Part shown: piece after piece, positions 34,672 to 43,545 of the stretch
How positions within the stretch are numbered: position 1 is the first letter of the stretch
Layout: each line of letters opens with the position of its first letter
From: Azospirillum ramasamyi
GTDB lineage: Bacteria; Pseudomonadota; Alphaproteobacteria; Azospirillales; Azospirillaceae
Assembly (NCBI RefSeq): GCF_003233655.1
Contig: NZ_CP029829.1
Location: 2,118,978-2,182,977, forward strand
Length of the DNA: 64,000 bases
Reading direction: 5' to 3'
Program-made: the position numbers and the translations under genes
The notes under the pieces: generated by a model
Databases searched by the model: none
Seen by the model: the letters and a program-made list of their open reading frames with translations, nothing else
What the model was told of the DNA's origin: nothing

Positions 34672-36840
34672 ATGCGCACGCCCGTCAAGCTTCCCATCGC
34701 GTTCCGTATCCTGCTGGGCTTCTCTCCGTGGCTGCTGTTCGGCGCCGTTCTGCCGCTCGCCGGACTGCTGCCGGCCTCCCTGACCGCGCTGGCGGCCAGC
34801 CTCGCCCTCTGCGTCCTCGACAAGCTGCGCGGTTCCTACAAGGCGCCCGAGTTGGTGGCCGCCGCCTTCTTCGCCGTCCTGCCCGCCTGCGGTCCGCTGG
34901 GCTGGGACTGGCCGGTCCGCAATCTCGGCCTCACGATCCATCTGGCGCTGTCCGCCATGGCCTTCGGCAGCATCGCCGCCGGCAGCCCCTTCACCCTGCA
35001 ATACGCCCGCGACGACTGGCCGCGCGAATACTGGCACCTGCCGCAGTTCGTCGCCGTCAACCGGCTGATGACGGCGGTCTGGGGCGTGCTGTTCCTGATC
35101 GGCGGTCTGGGCTTCGCCGCCCTGCCCGGCTGGGAGGCCGCTTTCTCCATCGGCGCCAGCGCGCTGGGCATCGTCGCCAACCGGCTGCTGCCGGATTGGA
35201 TCGTCGGGCGGGCGATGCGGCGCCGGCTGGCGGAGGCCGATCCGCACCCCTGGCCGGCTCCCGCGATCCTGAACCGGACGCGCGCAACGCCGAACGAGCG
35301 TGACGTGGTGGTGGTCGGTTCCGGCATCGGCGGTCTGACGGCGGCGGCGCTGCTGGCGCGGGCCGGGGCGCGGGTGACGGTGCTGGAGGCGCATGACCGC
35401 CCCGGCGGCTTCTGCACCTCCTGGACGGTCAAGGCGCGCAACCGCGGCGAAGCGGGCGCCGAACCCTTCCGCTACGTCTTCGATGCCGGCGTCCACGACA
35501 TCAGCGGCGCCCATCCCGGCGGTCCGGTCGACCATCTGCTGCGCTCGCTGGGGGTTGGGGACCGGGTGGGGTGGCAGCCGGTGAACCGCGGCGTCGCGCT
35601 GGACGGCAGGTTGCGCCTACTGGCCGATGACGCTGATGGACTGGCAACCCAGATCGCCGCCGACCATCCCGCCAGCGCCGCCGGGGCCGCCGCCTTCCTG
35701 GCGGAGATGCGGGCGGTCTATGACGACATGTATCGCGGCTGCCCCGAACGCGGCCTGCCCAACATCCCGCAATCGGTGGCGGCGATGCGCCGCTATGTGA
35801 CCGACAGCCCGCATGCCATGCGCTGGATGGCCCGCCCCTTCCAGGAGATGCTGGACCATTACATCCCCGACCGCGCCGGCCAGCGCCTGCTGACCGTGCT
35901 GACCGGCTATCTCAGCGACCGGGCGGATCTGCTGACCGTCGGCCAGATGGCGCCGATCTTCGGCTACTGGTTTTCCGGCGGCCGCTATCCTGCCGGCGGG
36001 TCGCAGGCTCTGGCCGACGCGCTGGCCCAGTCGATCCGCGCCGATGGCGGGGAGATCAGGCTGCGCAACGCCGCCACGCGCATCCTGATCGAGAACGGCC
36101 GCGCCGCCGGGGTGAGGACCGCAGATGGCCGTATCATCCGCGCGCCCGCCGTGATCTCCAACGCCGATGTGCGGCGGACCATGCTGGAACTGGTGGGGGC
36201 GGAGCATCTGCCGGCCGCCTACGCCGCCCGCTGCGCCGCGATGCGTCCGTCCACCTCGGCCTTCATGGTCACGCTTGGGCTGGACATGATCCCCGACCTG
36301 CCGGCGATGACCTTCCTGCCGCGGGATCGGACCGGCTTCGGCATGGCCATCGCCGTTCCGTCCATCCACGACCGCAGCCTGGCGCCCGAAGGGCATGCGG
36401 CGGTGTCTCTGCTGCGGCTGGCCCCGGCCGATGCCGGCTGGAACCGCGCCGACCCGGCCTACAAGGCGCGCAAGCGGGCGGAGGGCGACGCGATGATCGC
36501 CGCCGCTTCCCGCCTGATCCCCGATCTGGAACGCCACATCATCACCCGGCAGGAGGCCAGCGCCGCCACCTTCGCCCGCTATGCCTACACCAGCGCCGGT
36601 AGCATCTACGGCATCGCTCCCGACCAGCAACGCCTGACCCGCCGCAGCCCGATCCCCGGCCTGTGCCTGACGGGCGCCGGCGTCTTCCCCGGCCCCGGCG
36701 TGGAGGCCTGCGTCATCTCCGGCCGGCTGGCCGCCGAGGCCTTGCTGGGCAGCGAGCGGCTGACCTCCGATGCATTGCGCAACGCCACCGGGCGGAGCGC
36801 CGCCTGCGCTTACCCCCTGCCTGTGGCGCAGATGGGGTGA
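34672..36840 (+). CDS. CrtISO/phytoene-desaturase-like FAD oxidoreductase with N-terminal membrane domain
   Basis: 722 residues in two parts. Residues 1-190 form a membrane domain of about five or six helices (ILLGFSPWLLFGAVLPLAGL; LALSAMAFGSIAAG; AVWGVLFLIGGLGFAALPG). Residues 205-700 form an FAD enzyme of the carotenoid desaturase/isomerase group: dinucleotide motif VVVGSGIGGLTAAALLARAG, then GGFCTSW, YPAGGSQALADAL, and the closing LCLTGAGVFPGPGVEACVISG. Members desaturate, isomerise or saturate polyisoprenoids. The fusion to a membrane segment is unusual. An upstream ATG at 34630 would add 14 residues; 34672 has better spacing to a GAAGG. No other carotenoid genes are near, so the substrate is open. 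Confidence 0.82.
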   Translation: MRTPVKLPIAFRILLGFSPWLLFGAVLPLAGLLPASLTALAASLALCVLDKLRGSYKAPELVAAAFFAVLPACGPLGWDWPVRNLGLTIHLALSAMAFGSIAAGSPFTLQYARDDWPREYWHLPQFVAVNRLMTAVWGVLFLIGGLGFAALPGWEAAFSIGASALGIVANRLLPDWIVGRAMRRRLAEADPHPWPAPAILNRTRATPNERDVVVVGSGIGGLTAAALLARAGARVTVLEAHDRPGGFCTSWTVKARNRGEAGAEPFRYVFDAGVHDISGAHPGGPVDHLLRSLGVGDRVGWQPVNRGVALDGRLRLLADDADGLATQIAADHPASAAGAAAFLAEMRAVYDDMYRGCPERGLPNIPQSVAAMRRYVTDSPHAMRWMARPFQEMLDHYIPDRAGQRLLTVLTGYLSDRADLLTVGQMAPIFGYWFSGGRYPAGGSQALADALAQSIRADGGEIRLRNAATRILIENGRAAGVRTADGRIIRAPAVISNADVRRTMLELVGAEHLPAAYAARCAAMRPSTSAFMVTLGLDMIPDLPAMTFLPRDRTGFGMAIAVPSIHDRSLAPEGHAAVSLLRLAPADAGWNRADPAYKARKRAEGDAMIAAASRLIPDLERHIITRQEASAATFARYAYTSAGSIYGIAPDQQRLTRRSPIPGLCLTGAGVFPGPGVEACVISGRLAAEALLGSERLTSDALRNATGRSAACAYPLPVAQMG

Positions 36841-36843
36841 GCC

Positions 36844-37734
36844 CTATCCCGCGATCCCTACCCCGCCAAACCCGGCCCCGCCAAATCCGGCCCCAGGGAA
36901 CCCCGCCAACGCCCGGACCTCTGCCGGGCTGCGGCCTTCGTCGCGGAGCAAGCGCAGGGTCTGGGCGCGGTCGCGCTTGGCCAGCCGCTCGCCCGCCGCG
37001 TTCCGCAGCAGGCCGTGATGGTGGTAGTCGGGGGGATCGTAGCCCAGAAGGGCCTGCAGCAGCCGGTGCAGGTGGGTGGCGAAGAACAGATCCTCGCCGC
37101 GGGTGACCAGCGTCACGCCCTGCAGATGGTCGTCGACCGTCACGCTGAGGTGATAGCTGGTCGGCGTGTCCTTGCGGGCCAGCACCACGTCGCCCAGCAG
37201 TTCCGGGGTCGCCTCCTGCCAGCCCCGGGCGCGGTCGTGCCAGCGCAGCGGCCCGGTCAGCCGGTGGGCGGCGGCCACGTCGAGCCGCAGCGCCCAGGCA
37301 TCGCCGCGGGCGATCCGCTCCGCCCGCTCCGCCGGCGGGCGGTGGCGGCAGGTACCGGGATAGAGGGGACCGTCGGGGCCGTGCGGGGCGGCGCCGGCCC
37401 GCGCGATCTCCGCGGCGATGTCCTTGCGGGTGCAGAAACAGGGATAGAGCACCCCCAGCGACTCGAGCCGGGCCAACGCCGCGCGGAAATCGTCGAAATG
37501 GTCGGACTGGCGCCGGACCGGACCGTCCCAGTCGAGGCCGAGCCAGGCCAGATCCTCGATCAGGTCGCGTTCGTATTCGGGGCGGCAGCGGTTGGGATCG
37601 ATGTCCTCGATCCGCAACAGGAAGCGGCCGGCGGCGCTGCGGGCGGTGGTCCAGCCGAACAGCGCGGAATGGGCATGGCCCAGATGCAGGTGCCCGGTGG
37701 GGCTGGGGGCGAAGCGGGTGACGAGATCGCTCAT
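36844..37734 (-). CDS. gluQ: Glutamyl-Q tRNA(Asp) synthetase
   Basis: 296 residues. This truncated relative of GltX attaches glutamate to the queuosine base of tRNA-Asp and lacks an anticodon-binding domain. The class I motif HLGH is in RFAPSPTGHLHLGHAHSALF; the zinc-type cysteines are in LYPCFCTRKD and the later GTCRH; the KMSKS-like motif is LAKRDRAQTLR. The C-terminus ends in a short Gly/Phe repeat (FPGAGFGGAGFGGVGIAG) encoded by a repeated CCCGCCAAA unit. It is convergent with the flavoprotein gene, three bases apart. Confidence 0.94.
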   Translation of the reverse strand: MSDLVTRFAPSPTGHLHLGHAHSALFGWTTARSAAGRFLLRIEDIDPNRCRPEYERDLIEDLAWLGLDWDGPVRRQSDHFDDFRAALARLESLGVLYPCFCTRKDIAAEIARAGAAPHGPDGPLYPGTCRHRPPAERAERIARGDAWALRLDVAAAHRLTGPLRWHDRARGWQEATPELLGDVVLARKDTPTSYHLSVTVDDHLQGVTLVTRGEDLFFATHLHRLLQALLGYDPPDYHHHGLLRNAAGERLAKRDRAQTLRLLRDEGRSPAEVRALAGFPGAGFGGAGFGGVGIAG

Positions 37735-37892
37735 CCCCGCTTTATAGCGGATCGCGCGCCGGACGGGACGCGGGAAGTGACGATCCGGTTGGTATCATAC
37801 CGGCGGGCCAATGAATTGACCTGCCGTATTGCGTTCAAACGCCACGCAGGCTTTACCGCGCCCCTGGGGGCGCGCCGTCGCCGTCGCGACGG

Positions 37893-37931
37893 CCGGCGAA
37901 CGCTCGAAAGGTCAGTTCAAGCGTTCGCCGG
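37893..37931 (-). other. Long perfect stem-loop after the 55-residue gene
   Basis: CCGGCGAACGCT, a 15-base loop, AGCGTTCGCCGG: twelve perfect pairs ending two bases from the stop of the small minus-strand gene. Further GC palindromes (GCGCCCCTGGGGGCGC; GCCGTCGCGACGGC) follow at 37856-37892. There is no T-run, so it may protect the mRNA end or act as a bidirectional barrier between this gene and gluQ. Confidence 0.55.
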
Positions 37932-37933
37932 TA

Positions 37934-38101
37934 TCAGATGTAGGGGTTGTCGCGGATCGGCTCGACCGGGATCTCTTCGCCCTCCAGATACAGCGCCAGA
38001 CGGCGGCGCAGCTCGCGATCGAAAGCGTCGATGCGGATCTGGCGCTCACGCTCCTCACGTTCACGGCGCTTCTGGGCGAGGTCGATGATGACGGCGGTCA
38101 T
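37934..38101 (-). CDS. Small charged protein, 55 residues
   Basis: It begins MTAVIIDLAQKRREREERER and ends EEIPVEPIRDNPYI: a short hydrophobic start, a highly charged helix and an acidic tail. GAGGAAAG lies about eight bases before the ATG. A strong stem-loop begins two bases after its stop. It is a soluble helical peptide, and no family is recognised. It lies between gluQ (same strand) and the divergent HNH gene. Confidence 0.65.
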   Translation of the reverse strand: MTAVIIDLAQKRREREERERQIRIDAFDRELRRRLALYLEGEEIPVEPIRDNPYI

Positions 38102-38511
38102 GGCGAACTTTCCTCGGGGTCGCTTCCGGCCGGCTCGGGCCGGCAGGATCGGCTTGGATCAACGAGGCTCACCATGACGTCGCTATGGTTAACGAGGGGT
38201 AAGCGTATAAGCGGGCGCGAGTCTTTTTTCCGGATGTCACAGCCGCCGCGCGCAGTGGCGGACGGCCGGTTCCCTAGCTCCCGCCGGCAATGCCCACAGT
38301 GCGAAAAAGGTTACACAACGGTGAAGAAATTCGGCCCCGCCGGGTCACGATGTTGAGTCCGGGCCGCCGATCCACTATGTATCTGGTTGTCCCGGATCGG
38401 CGATCCCGCAGTTGGGCCGGCCGCCGGGGCGGAGTACACACCCCCGCGCACGAAGCCGCCTCTGTGTCGCGTGCCGGGATCCAGACACGGTTTCAGACAA
38501 GGGAGTGGCCA
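38102..38511. other. 410-base non-coding region upstream of the HNH gene
   Basis: It holds the start region of the small minus-strand gene, GC palindromes (GCCGGCTCGGGCCGGC near 38130) and an AT-richer patch (38180-38240, with GGTTAACGAGG and GCGTATAAGCG) that probably contains promoters. A plus-strand frame is open from 38290 but lacks conserved sequence before 38512. I see no RNA gene. Confidence 0.4.
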
Positions 38512-39075
38512 TTGGCTCCACCACCCGATCACTGTCCGGCTCTGGTGCTGAACGCGGATTTCCGCCCGCTCAGTTACTTCCCCTTGTCGCTATGGTCCTG
38601 GCAGGAAGCGGTCAAGGCGGTCTTTCTGGAACGGGTCAACATCGTATCGCACTATGACCGGGTCGTCAGATCCCCAAGTTTCGAAGTCCGGTTGCCCAGC
38701 GTCATCTCTTTAAAAGAGTTCATTCCGGCAACGCGCCGTCCGGCCTTCACCCGCTTCAACGTCTTCCTGCGCGACCGCTTCACCTGCCAGTATTGCGGCC
38801 GCCCCTTCCCCACCCACGATCTGACCTTCGACCATGTGATTCCGCGGTCCCGCGGCGGTCGGACGACGTGGGAAAACGTCATCACCTCCTGTTCCGCCTG
38901 CAATCTGGCGAAGGGCGACCGCCTTCCCCATGTCTGCGGCATGATCCCGCTCAGTCCGCCCTTCCAGCCCTCCGCCTACGAGCTGCAAGAAAACGGACGC
39001 GCCTTCCCGCCGAACTTCCTTCACGAAAGTTGGCGGGATTTTCTTTACTGGGATTCGGAGCTGGACCCGATGTAG
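38512..39075 (+). CDS. HNH endonuclease
   Basis: 187 residues. The HNH/zinc fold is CQYCGRPFPTHDLTFDHVIP, then RSRGGRTTWENVITSCSACN, with two CxxC zinc pairs around the DH and N catalytic positions. The N-terminal part (ALVLNADFRPLSYFPLSLWS; AVKAVFLERVNIVSHYD) is the conserved entry of a widespread HNH family in alphaproteobacteria. The TTG at 38512 is chosen because AGGGAG lies seven bases upstream and the family starts there. Its role (repair or phage-related nicking) is unknown. Confidence 0.88.
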   Translation: MAPPPDHCPALVLNADFRPLSYFPLSLWSWQEAVKAVFLERVNIVSHYDRVVRSPSFEVRLPSVISLKEFIPATRRPAFTRFNVFLRDRFTCQYCGRPFPTHDLTFDHVIPRSRGGRTTWENVITSCSACNLAKGDRLPHVCGMIPLSPPFQPSAYELQENGRAFPPNFLHESWRDFLYWDSELDPM

Positions 39076-39113
39076 GACCGCGATGCGGACGGGGGCGGGG
39101 TCTTGCCGCCGCT

Positions 39114-39866
39114 CTACGCCACCCGCCCCAGCCTGACCGTCAGCGGCCAGCGGACCCGCCGCTCGCGTTCCGGGTCGCCCCACAGCGGAGCGATCTCCTC
39201 CGCGAACGCCTCCAGCGGGTTCCGGCCGAACGCCCTGGACGCCGCCTTCACCCCCGACCAGGTGTTCATGTAGCCGAGCAGCCGGGGCAGCGGCCAGACC
39301 GCCTCCATCGCCAGCGGCGGCGCCGGCAATGCCGCGAACGGAAAATCCAGGTCGCGGTAGCCGTTCACCACCTTCCAGCGGTCGGCCGGCCAATAGGGCC
39401 CCAGCGTGCCATTGTGGAAACGCTCCACCGCCGCGTCCAGCGCCGGGTCGTCCAGCCGCTGCAGCGCGTAGCAGACCAGCGCCACCGCCGCCCCCGGCTT
39501 CGCCGCCCGCCGCACCTCGGCATAGAAGCGGCCGAGGTCGAACCAATGCGCCGCCTGCGCCGCGACGATCAGGTCGCAGCAGCCGTCGGGCAGGCCGCCG
39601 GCTTCCGCCGGGGAGACGGCATAGCGGATGTTGGGATGCGGTTCGGCCTGGGCGATCTGCTCCGCGCTGGCATCGGTGGCATGGACCGTTCGGAAGCGGG
39701 CGGCCAGCGCGACGGCGACCTGCCCGTTGCCGCAGCCGGCGTCCCAGGCCAGCCCGCGGGACGGAGCCGCATCGGCCAGCGCGGCGGCCAGCCCATCCGG
39801 GTATGTCGGCCGGAAAGCGCGGTAATCGCCGGCATGGCCGGAGAAATGATCCTTGAAGGAGGTCAT
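39114..39866 (-). CDS. Class I SAM-dependent methyltransferase
   Basis: 250 residues. It starts SFKDHFSGHAGDYRAFRPTY, the motif I is AWDAGCGNGQVAVALA, and later DLIVAAQAAHWFDLGRFYAE matches the methyltransferase type 11 group related to trans-aconitate methyltransferases. The substrate is unassigned. GAAGGAGG lies just before the ATG. It is convergent with the HNH gene and divergent from accA. Confidence 0.88.
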   Translation of the reverse strand: MTSFKDHFSGHAGDYRAFRPTYPDGLAAALADAAPSRGLAWDAGCGNGQVAVALAARFRTVHATDASAEQIAQAEPHPNIRYAVSPAEAGGLPDGCCDLIVAAQAAHWFDLGRFYAEVRRAAKPGAAVALVCYALQRLDDPALDAAVERFHNGTLGPYWPADRWKVVNGYRDLDFPFAALPAPPLAMEAVWPLPRLLGYMNTWSGVKAASRAFGRNPLEAFAEEIAPLWGDPERERRVRWPLTVRLGRVA

Positions 39867-40060
39867 CACCCTGAGTCGCCCTGGAGTCGCCCCGCAATGT
39901 TTAGGGTTGGAATTCCCCGGCGGATGAGGATAAACCCTGTGGGTTCGTCGCGGAACCCTTCCCAGGCCGTCCCGCATCTTTCCGCTGTGGCGCAGGCGCG
40001 CCGGGCGTGGTAACCAAGCCCGCGCTTTTTCGTGCGCCCCGCCAACCACCCGTGTCCGGC

Positions 40061-41017
40061 ATGCAGACCTTCCTGGAATTCGAGAAGCCGATCGCCGAGC
40101 TTGAAGGCAAGATCGAGGAGTTGCGGCACCTGACCAACGCCGGCGACATCAACATCGCCGACGAGGTCGCAAAGCTGCAGGCCAAGGTCGACAAGCTCCT
40201 GCGGCAGACCTACGCCAAGCTCACGCCAGCGCAGAAGGTTCAGGTGGCCCGCCACCCCAATCGTCCGCACTGCCTGGACTATGTGCACGGCCTGATCGAG
40301 GACTTCACGCCGCTGGCCGGCGACCGCCATTTCGCCGAGGACCGGGCGGTCATCGGCGGGCTGGGCCGCTTCCGTGGCCGCTCGGTGGTGGTGATCGGCC
40401 AGGAAAAGGGCAACGACACCGATTCGCGCGTCCGCCACAATTTCGGCATGGCGAAGCCGGAAGGCTACCGCAAGGCCCAGCGCCTGATGGATCTGGCCGA
40501 CCGCTTCAAGCTGCCGGTCGTCTCGCTGGTCGACACCGCCGGCGCCTTCCCCGGCGTCCAGGCGGAGGAGCGCGGCCAGGCCGAGGCCATCGCCAAGAGC
40601 ATCGAGCGCTGCCTGCGGCTGAACGTGCCGATGGTCGCCTCGGTCATCGGCGAAGGCGGATCGGGCGGCGCCATCGCCATCGCCACCGCCGACCGCGTGC
40701 TGATGCTGGAACACGCAATCTATTCGGTGATCTCGCCGGAAGGCTGCGCGTCGATCCTGTGGCGCAGCTCCGACATGGCCGGCGAGGCGGCCATCGCGCT
40801 GCGCCTGATCAGCCAGGACCTGAAGGAACTGGGCGTCATCGACCACGTGGTGAGCGAGCCGATCGGCGGCGCCCACCGCGACCCGGCCGACACCATCAGG
40901 AAGCTCGGCGACTGCATCGAGGAGTCGCTGGCCGAACTGGACGGCCTCGACGGCGTCACGCTGCGCGCCATGCGCCGCGAGAAGTTCCTGGAGATGGGGC
41001 AGAAGGGGCTGGGGTAA
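40061..41017 (+). CDS. accA: Acetyl-CoA carboxylase carboxyltransferase subunit alpha
   Basis: 318 residues, standard length. With AccD it transfers CO2 from carboxybiotin to acetyl-CoA to make malonyl-CoA for fatty acid synthesis. It opens [20 protein letters not shown] and contains [40 protein letters not shown] and the oxyanion glycine region [20 protein letters not shown]. The start is set by homology; longer frames upstream lack a ribosome site. Confidence 0.97.
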   Translation: MQTFLEFEKPIAELEGKIEELRHLTNAGDINIADEVAKLQAKVDKLLRQTYAKLTPAQKVQVARHPNRPHCLDYVHGLIEDFTPLAGDRHFAEDRAVIGGLGRFRGRSVVVIGQEKGNDTDSRVRHNFGMAKPEGYRKAQRLMDLADRFKLPVVSLVDTAGAFPGVQAEERGQAEAIAKSIERCLRLNVPMVASVIGEGGSGGAIAIATADRVLMLEHAIYSVISPEGCASILWRSSDMAGEAAIALRLISQDLKELGVIDHVVSEPIGGAHRDPADTIRKLGDCIEESLAELDGLDGVTLRAMRREKFLEMGQKGLG

Positions 41018-41062
41018 GCCCCGCCTGCCTGCCCCCACATGCCTGCCCTCATGTCTGATGCC

Positions 41063-41086
41063 CCCTCCCCGTCCCTCCGGGGAGGG
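41063..41086. repeat. C-rich/G-rich hairpin repeat between accA and imuB
   Basis: CCCTCCCCG, six bases, CGGGGAGGG, followed by GTGGTGAGGGGGTGA. It lies in the 90-base gap where accA and imuB converge and could end transcription from either side, though no T-run is present. Confidence 0.5.
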
Positions 41087-41107
41087 TGGTGAGGGGGTGA
41101 TCGCACC

Positions 41108-42754
41108 TCACCCCAGGAACCCGTGCAGGAACCAGAGCGGCCATTCCCCCGGCCGGTACAGTCCGGCGCGGAACAGCCAGAAGCGGCGGCCGGCGCCATC
41201 CTCCACGCGGTAGTAATCGCGCACGGCCAGCCCCAGCGATCCTTCCGGACGCCACCACTCGCATTCGATCCGCTCCGGCCCCTCGGCCCGGCTCACCCGG
41301 TGGCGCAGGCCGCGCCAGACGAACTGCAGCGGCGGGTCGTCGGGCAGCGGGGCGGTGGCCTCGACCGGTTCGGGCGGGGTCAGCAGGCGCAAAGGCCGCG
41401 GCCGGCCGGCCGGCCAGGGCTTCGGCGCCGGCAAGGCGTCCACCGGCGCAAGAGGCGCCACGCAGCGTTCCGGCAACCAGCTTTCCCGCGGCACCAGCCG
41501 CAGAACCGCCCGCTCCCCCAGCCGCAGAGCCAGCCGGTCGACCAGCTCCGCCAACCCGCCATCGGTCCCCTCGCCGTCGATGCCGGTCTGGATGGCGGTG
41601 AGCGGCCCCGTCTCCGTCGCGGACAGCACCAGCGTCTCCAGCCCCGGACCGGGGTCGATCCGCTCCAGCAGCGGGGCGGCCAGCCGGGCCAGCGCCGCCG
41701 GGTCGCGGGTCGGGCGGCTGGTGCCGAGCGTCAGGCTCTGCGGTTCGTCGTCCACCCGCTGGTCGGTGCGGTGGGCGTCCAGCCGCAGCCGGCGCACCCC
41801 TTGCCCCGCCGCCTCCAGCCCCTTGCACAGCCGGCCCAGCAGGTGGCGGAGCGCCCCGGCGATCGATTCGGGAGTCGCGATCGGCTCGGCGAAGGTCAGG
41901 CGCTCGCGGTGCTCCGGCACCGGCCGGCGCGGGGAGATCGGCTCGTCCAGCCGGCCGAAGGCCTGATCGTAGCGTTGCAGCAACCCGCCCCCGAACCGCG
42001 CCGCAAGGCCGGCCCGCGGCATGACGTGCAGGTCGCCGATCCGGCGCAATCCCAGCGCATGCAGCCCCTCCGCCGTCTCCGCCGGCAGACGCAGGGCGGC
42101 CAGCGGCAGACCGTCCAGCCGCTCCAGCCGCCGGTCCTCCGGGCCGCCGAACCGCACCAGCCCCCAGGCGGCGGCGGGGGTGTCGGCGATGGCGGCGCGG
42201 GCACTGAAGCCGGCGGCGCGCAGCCGGCCGGTCAGGTCGGCGGCCAGCGCCGCCTCGCCCTCCCATAAATGGTTGGCGAAGAGATGGGCGCAGCCGGTGA
42301 TGTCGATCACCACCCCGTCCGGTTCGTCCGCCGCGGTCCAGGGGCTGTAGCGCCGCGCCCAGTCGGCGATGCGGCCGAGCAGGGCCGAATCGGCCTCCGG
42401 CGTCGCCTCCGCCACCTCCAGCGCCGGTTCCAGCGCGCGGGCGTCACCGAGGGTATGGCCGGGAGCGATGCCGGCCGCTGCCGCCGCCCGGTTGACCGCC
42501 ACCACCATCCGCCGCTGGCGTTCCGTCCGCAGCAGGGCGAAGGGACGGCCCCGCAACTCGGGCGGCATGCTCCGCTCCCGCGCATCGGTGGACAGCCGCG
42601 GCAGCCAAAGGGCGAGGATGCGGCGGCGTCCTTTCTCCCGACCGGAGGCCCGCCGCGCATCCCCCTCACCCCGGCCTTCTCTCCAGCCTTCTCTCCGGCC
42701 CTCTCCCCGGAACGGAGAAGGGGATCGGTGCGGGTATGGGAAGGAGCGAGTCAT
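41108..42754 (-). CDS. imuB: ImuB, Y-family polymerase-like mutasome subunit
   Basis: 548 residues. ImuB is a catalytically inactive Y-family homologue that bridges DnaE2, ImuA and the beta clamp during SOS mutagenesis. The family starts at RRILALWLPRLSTDA (here residue 43); later marks are VVIDITGCAHLFANHLWEGE, LPLAALRLPAETAEGLHALG and the end DYYRVEDGAGRRFWLFRAGL. Residues 1-42 (for example PYPHRSPSPFRGEGRREG) are encoded by a C/G-rich hairpin repeat, and the only usable start codon lies in that stretch. An SOS box sits 18 bases upstream. No imuA gene precedes it, and dnaE2 is 39 kb away. Confidence 0.92.
   Translation of the reverse strand: MTRSFPYPHRSPSPFRGEGRREGWREGRGEGDARRASGREKGRRRILALWLPRLSTDARERSMPPELRGRPFALLRTERQRRMVVAVNRAAAAAGIAPGHTLGDARALEPALEVAEATPEADSALLGRIADWARRYSPWTAADEPDGVVIDITGCAHLFANHLWEGEAALAADLTGRLRAAGFSARAAIADTPAAAWGLVRFGGPEDRRLERLDGLPLAALRLPAETAEGLHALGLRRIGDLHVMPRAGLAARFGGGLLQRYDQAFGRLDEPISPRRPVPEHRERLTFAEPIATPESIAGALRHLLGRLCKGLEAAGQGVRRLRLDAHRTDQRVDDEPQSLTLGTSRPTRDPAALARLAAPLLERIDPGPGLETLVLSATETGPLTAIQTGIDGEGTDGGLAELVDRLALRLGERAVLRLVPRESWLPERCVAPLAPVDALPAPKPWPAGRPRPLRLLTPPEPVEATAPLPDDPPLQFVWRGLRHRVSRAEGPERIECEWWRPEGSLGLAVRDYYRVEDGAGRRFWLFRAGLYRPGEWPLWFLHGFLG
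42698..42723. repeat. Hairpin repeat forming the imuB N-terminus
   Basis: CCCTCTCCCC, five bases, GGAGAAGGGG, preceded by three related units (CCGGCCTTCTCTCCAG and similar) at 42670-42697. It is read in frame as the first 30 or so codons of imuB. Confidence 0.55.
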
Positions 42755-42771
42755 ACGGGGACCGACAATCA

Positions 42772-42786
42772 GAACAAAGAAAGAAC
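42772..42786 (-). promoter_or_regulatory. LexA-binding SOS box of imuB
   Basis: The minus strand reads GTTCTTTCTTTGTTC, an exact GTTC-N7-GTTC direct repeat, the LexA operator of alphaproteobacteria. It lies 18 bases before the imuB start, where a bound repressor would block transcription. Confidence 0.9.
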
Positions 42787-42870
42787 ACTCTAGCGCCGGC
42801 TTGGCCGCGAGGGGAGTCCCTCCTTTAGGGTTATCTTGCCGAAACGTTTGGTAGTACCGACATTCCGTTC

Positions 42871-43434
42871 ATGATCCCTCATCCCCCGCTTCTCGTCCTC
42901 CGCCGCCTGGCACCGCTGGCTTTTCTGCTGGCCGCAGGCGCCTGCGCACCGTCGCAGCTGCGCGACGACGCCCCCGGCCGCGCCCAGGCCGTCCCGCCGG
43001 TCTCCAACCAGACAGTCCTCCCGGGAAGCGGGGAGTGGCGGACCTGGAGCCAGATCCAGGCGGAGCAGTCGCGCGCCGGCTCAAGCCCCGGCACCACCGC
43101 CGGGCCGCGGCAGGCCGAGGCACCGCAGCCCCGCGCCAACTCCAGAGACCCCGGCTCGGAAAACATCGGCCGGCCGCCCCCCATGCGTCCCCGCGGCAGC
43201 TCGTCGCCCCCGCCCGACCCGGCCGCCCTGCCGCAGCCGCCGCGCCCGATCCCGGTGCCGCCCCCGCCCTCCTCGCAGAGCGCCACCGACGCCTTCAAGC
43301 GCGACCTGATCCGGCCGGAGGTCGACCGCCTGCGCACCGAAGACGCCATGGGGCGGCTCGACCCGCTGGGCCAGCGCGAGTTGATGCGGCGCGAGAACGA
43401 CCTGCGCCAATTGGGGGACCCGCTGGCGCGCTAG
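42871..43434 (+). CDS. Proline-rich predicted lipoprotein
   Basis: 187 residues. The signal peptide (LAPLAFLLAAGAC) ends in the lipobox AAGAC at about residue 25. The middle is Pro/Ser/Arg-rich and disordered (residues 60-130); the C-terminal 50 residues form a charged helix (FKRDLIRPEVDRLRTEDAMG). No family is recognised. It is divergent from imuB, so its promoter region includes the imuB SOS box, but it is not shown to be SOS-controlled. Confidence 0.75.
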   Translation: MIPHPPLLVLRRLAPLAFLLAAGACAPSQLRDDAPGRAQAVPPVSNQTVLPGSGEWRTWSQIQAEQSRAGSSPGTTAGPRQAEAPQPRANSRDPGSENIGRPPPMRPRGSSSPPPDPAALPQPPRPIPVPPPPSSQSATDAFKRDLIRPEVDRLRTEDAMGRLDPLGQRELMRRENDLRQLGDPLAR

Positions 43435-43545
43435 CATCCCCCCGGCTGCATTCCTCCGGCAACCTCCACCTTGGCGGCTTGACCCCGCCCCCGCTCTGCC
43501 GCCATACCGGCCCGGTTATTCGGAACGGACGGAGGATGCGGGCGC

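Noticed and set aside
38290..38511. Longer HNH protein starting near 38290, and a CPQCEKGYTT stretch in another frame that looks like a zinc knob of NrdR
   Set aside because: Neither has conserved sequence around it; the HNH family starts at 38512 behind a good ribosome site, and NrdR is not present.
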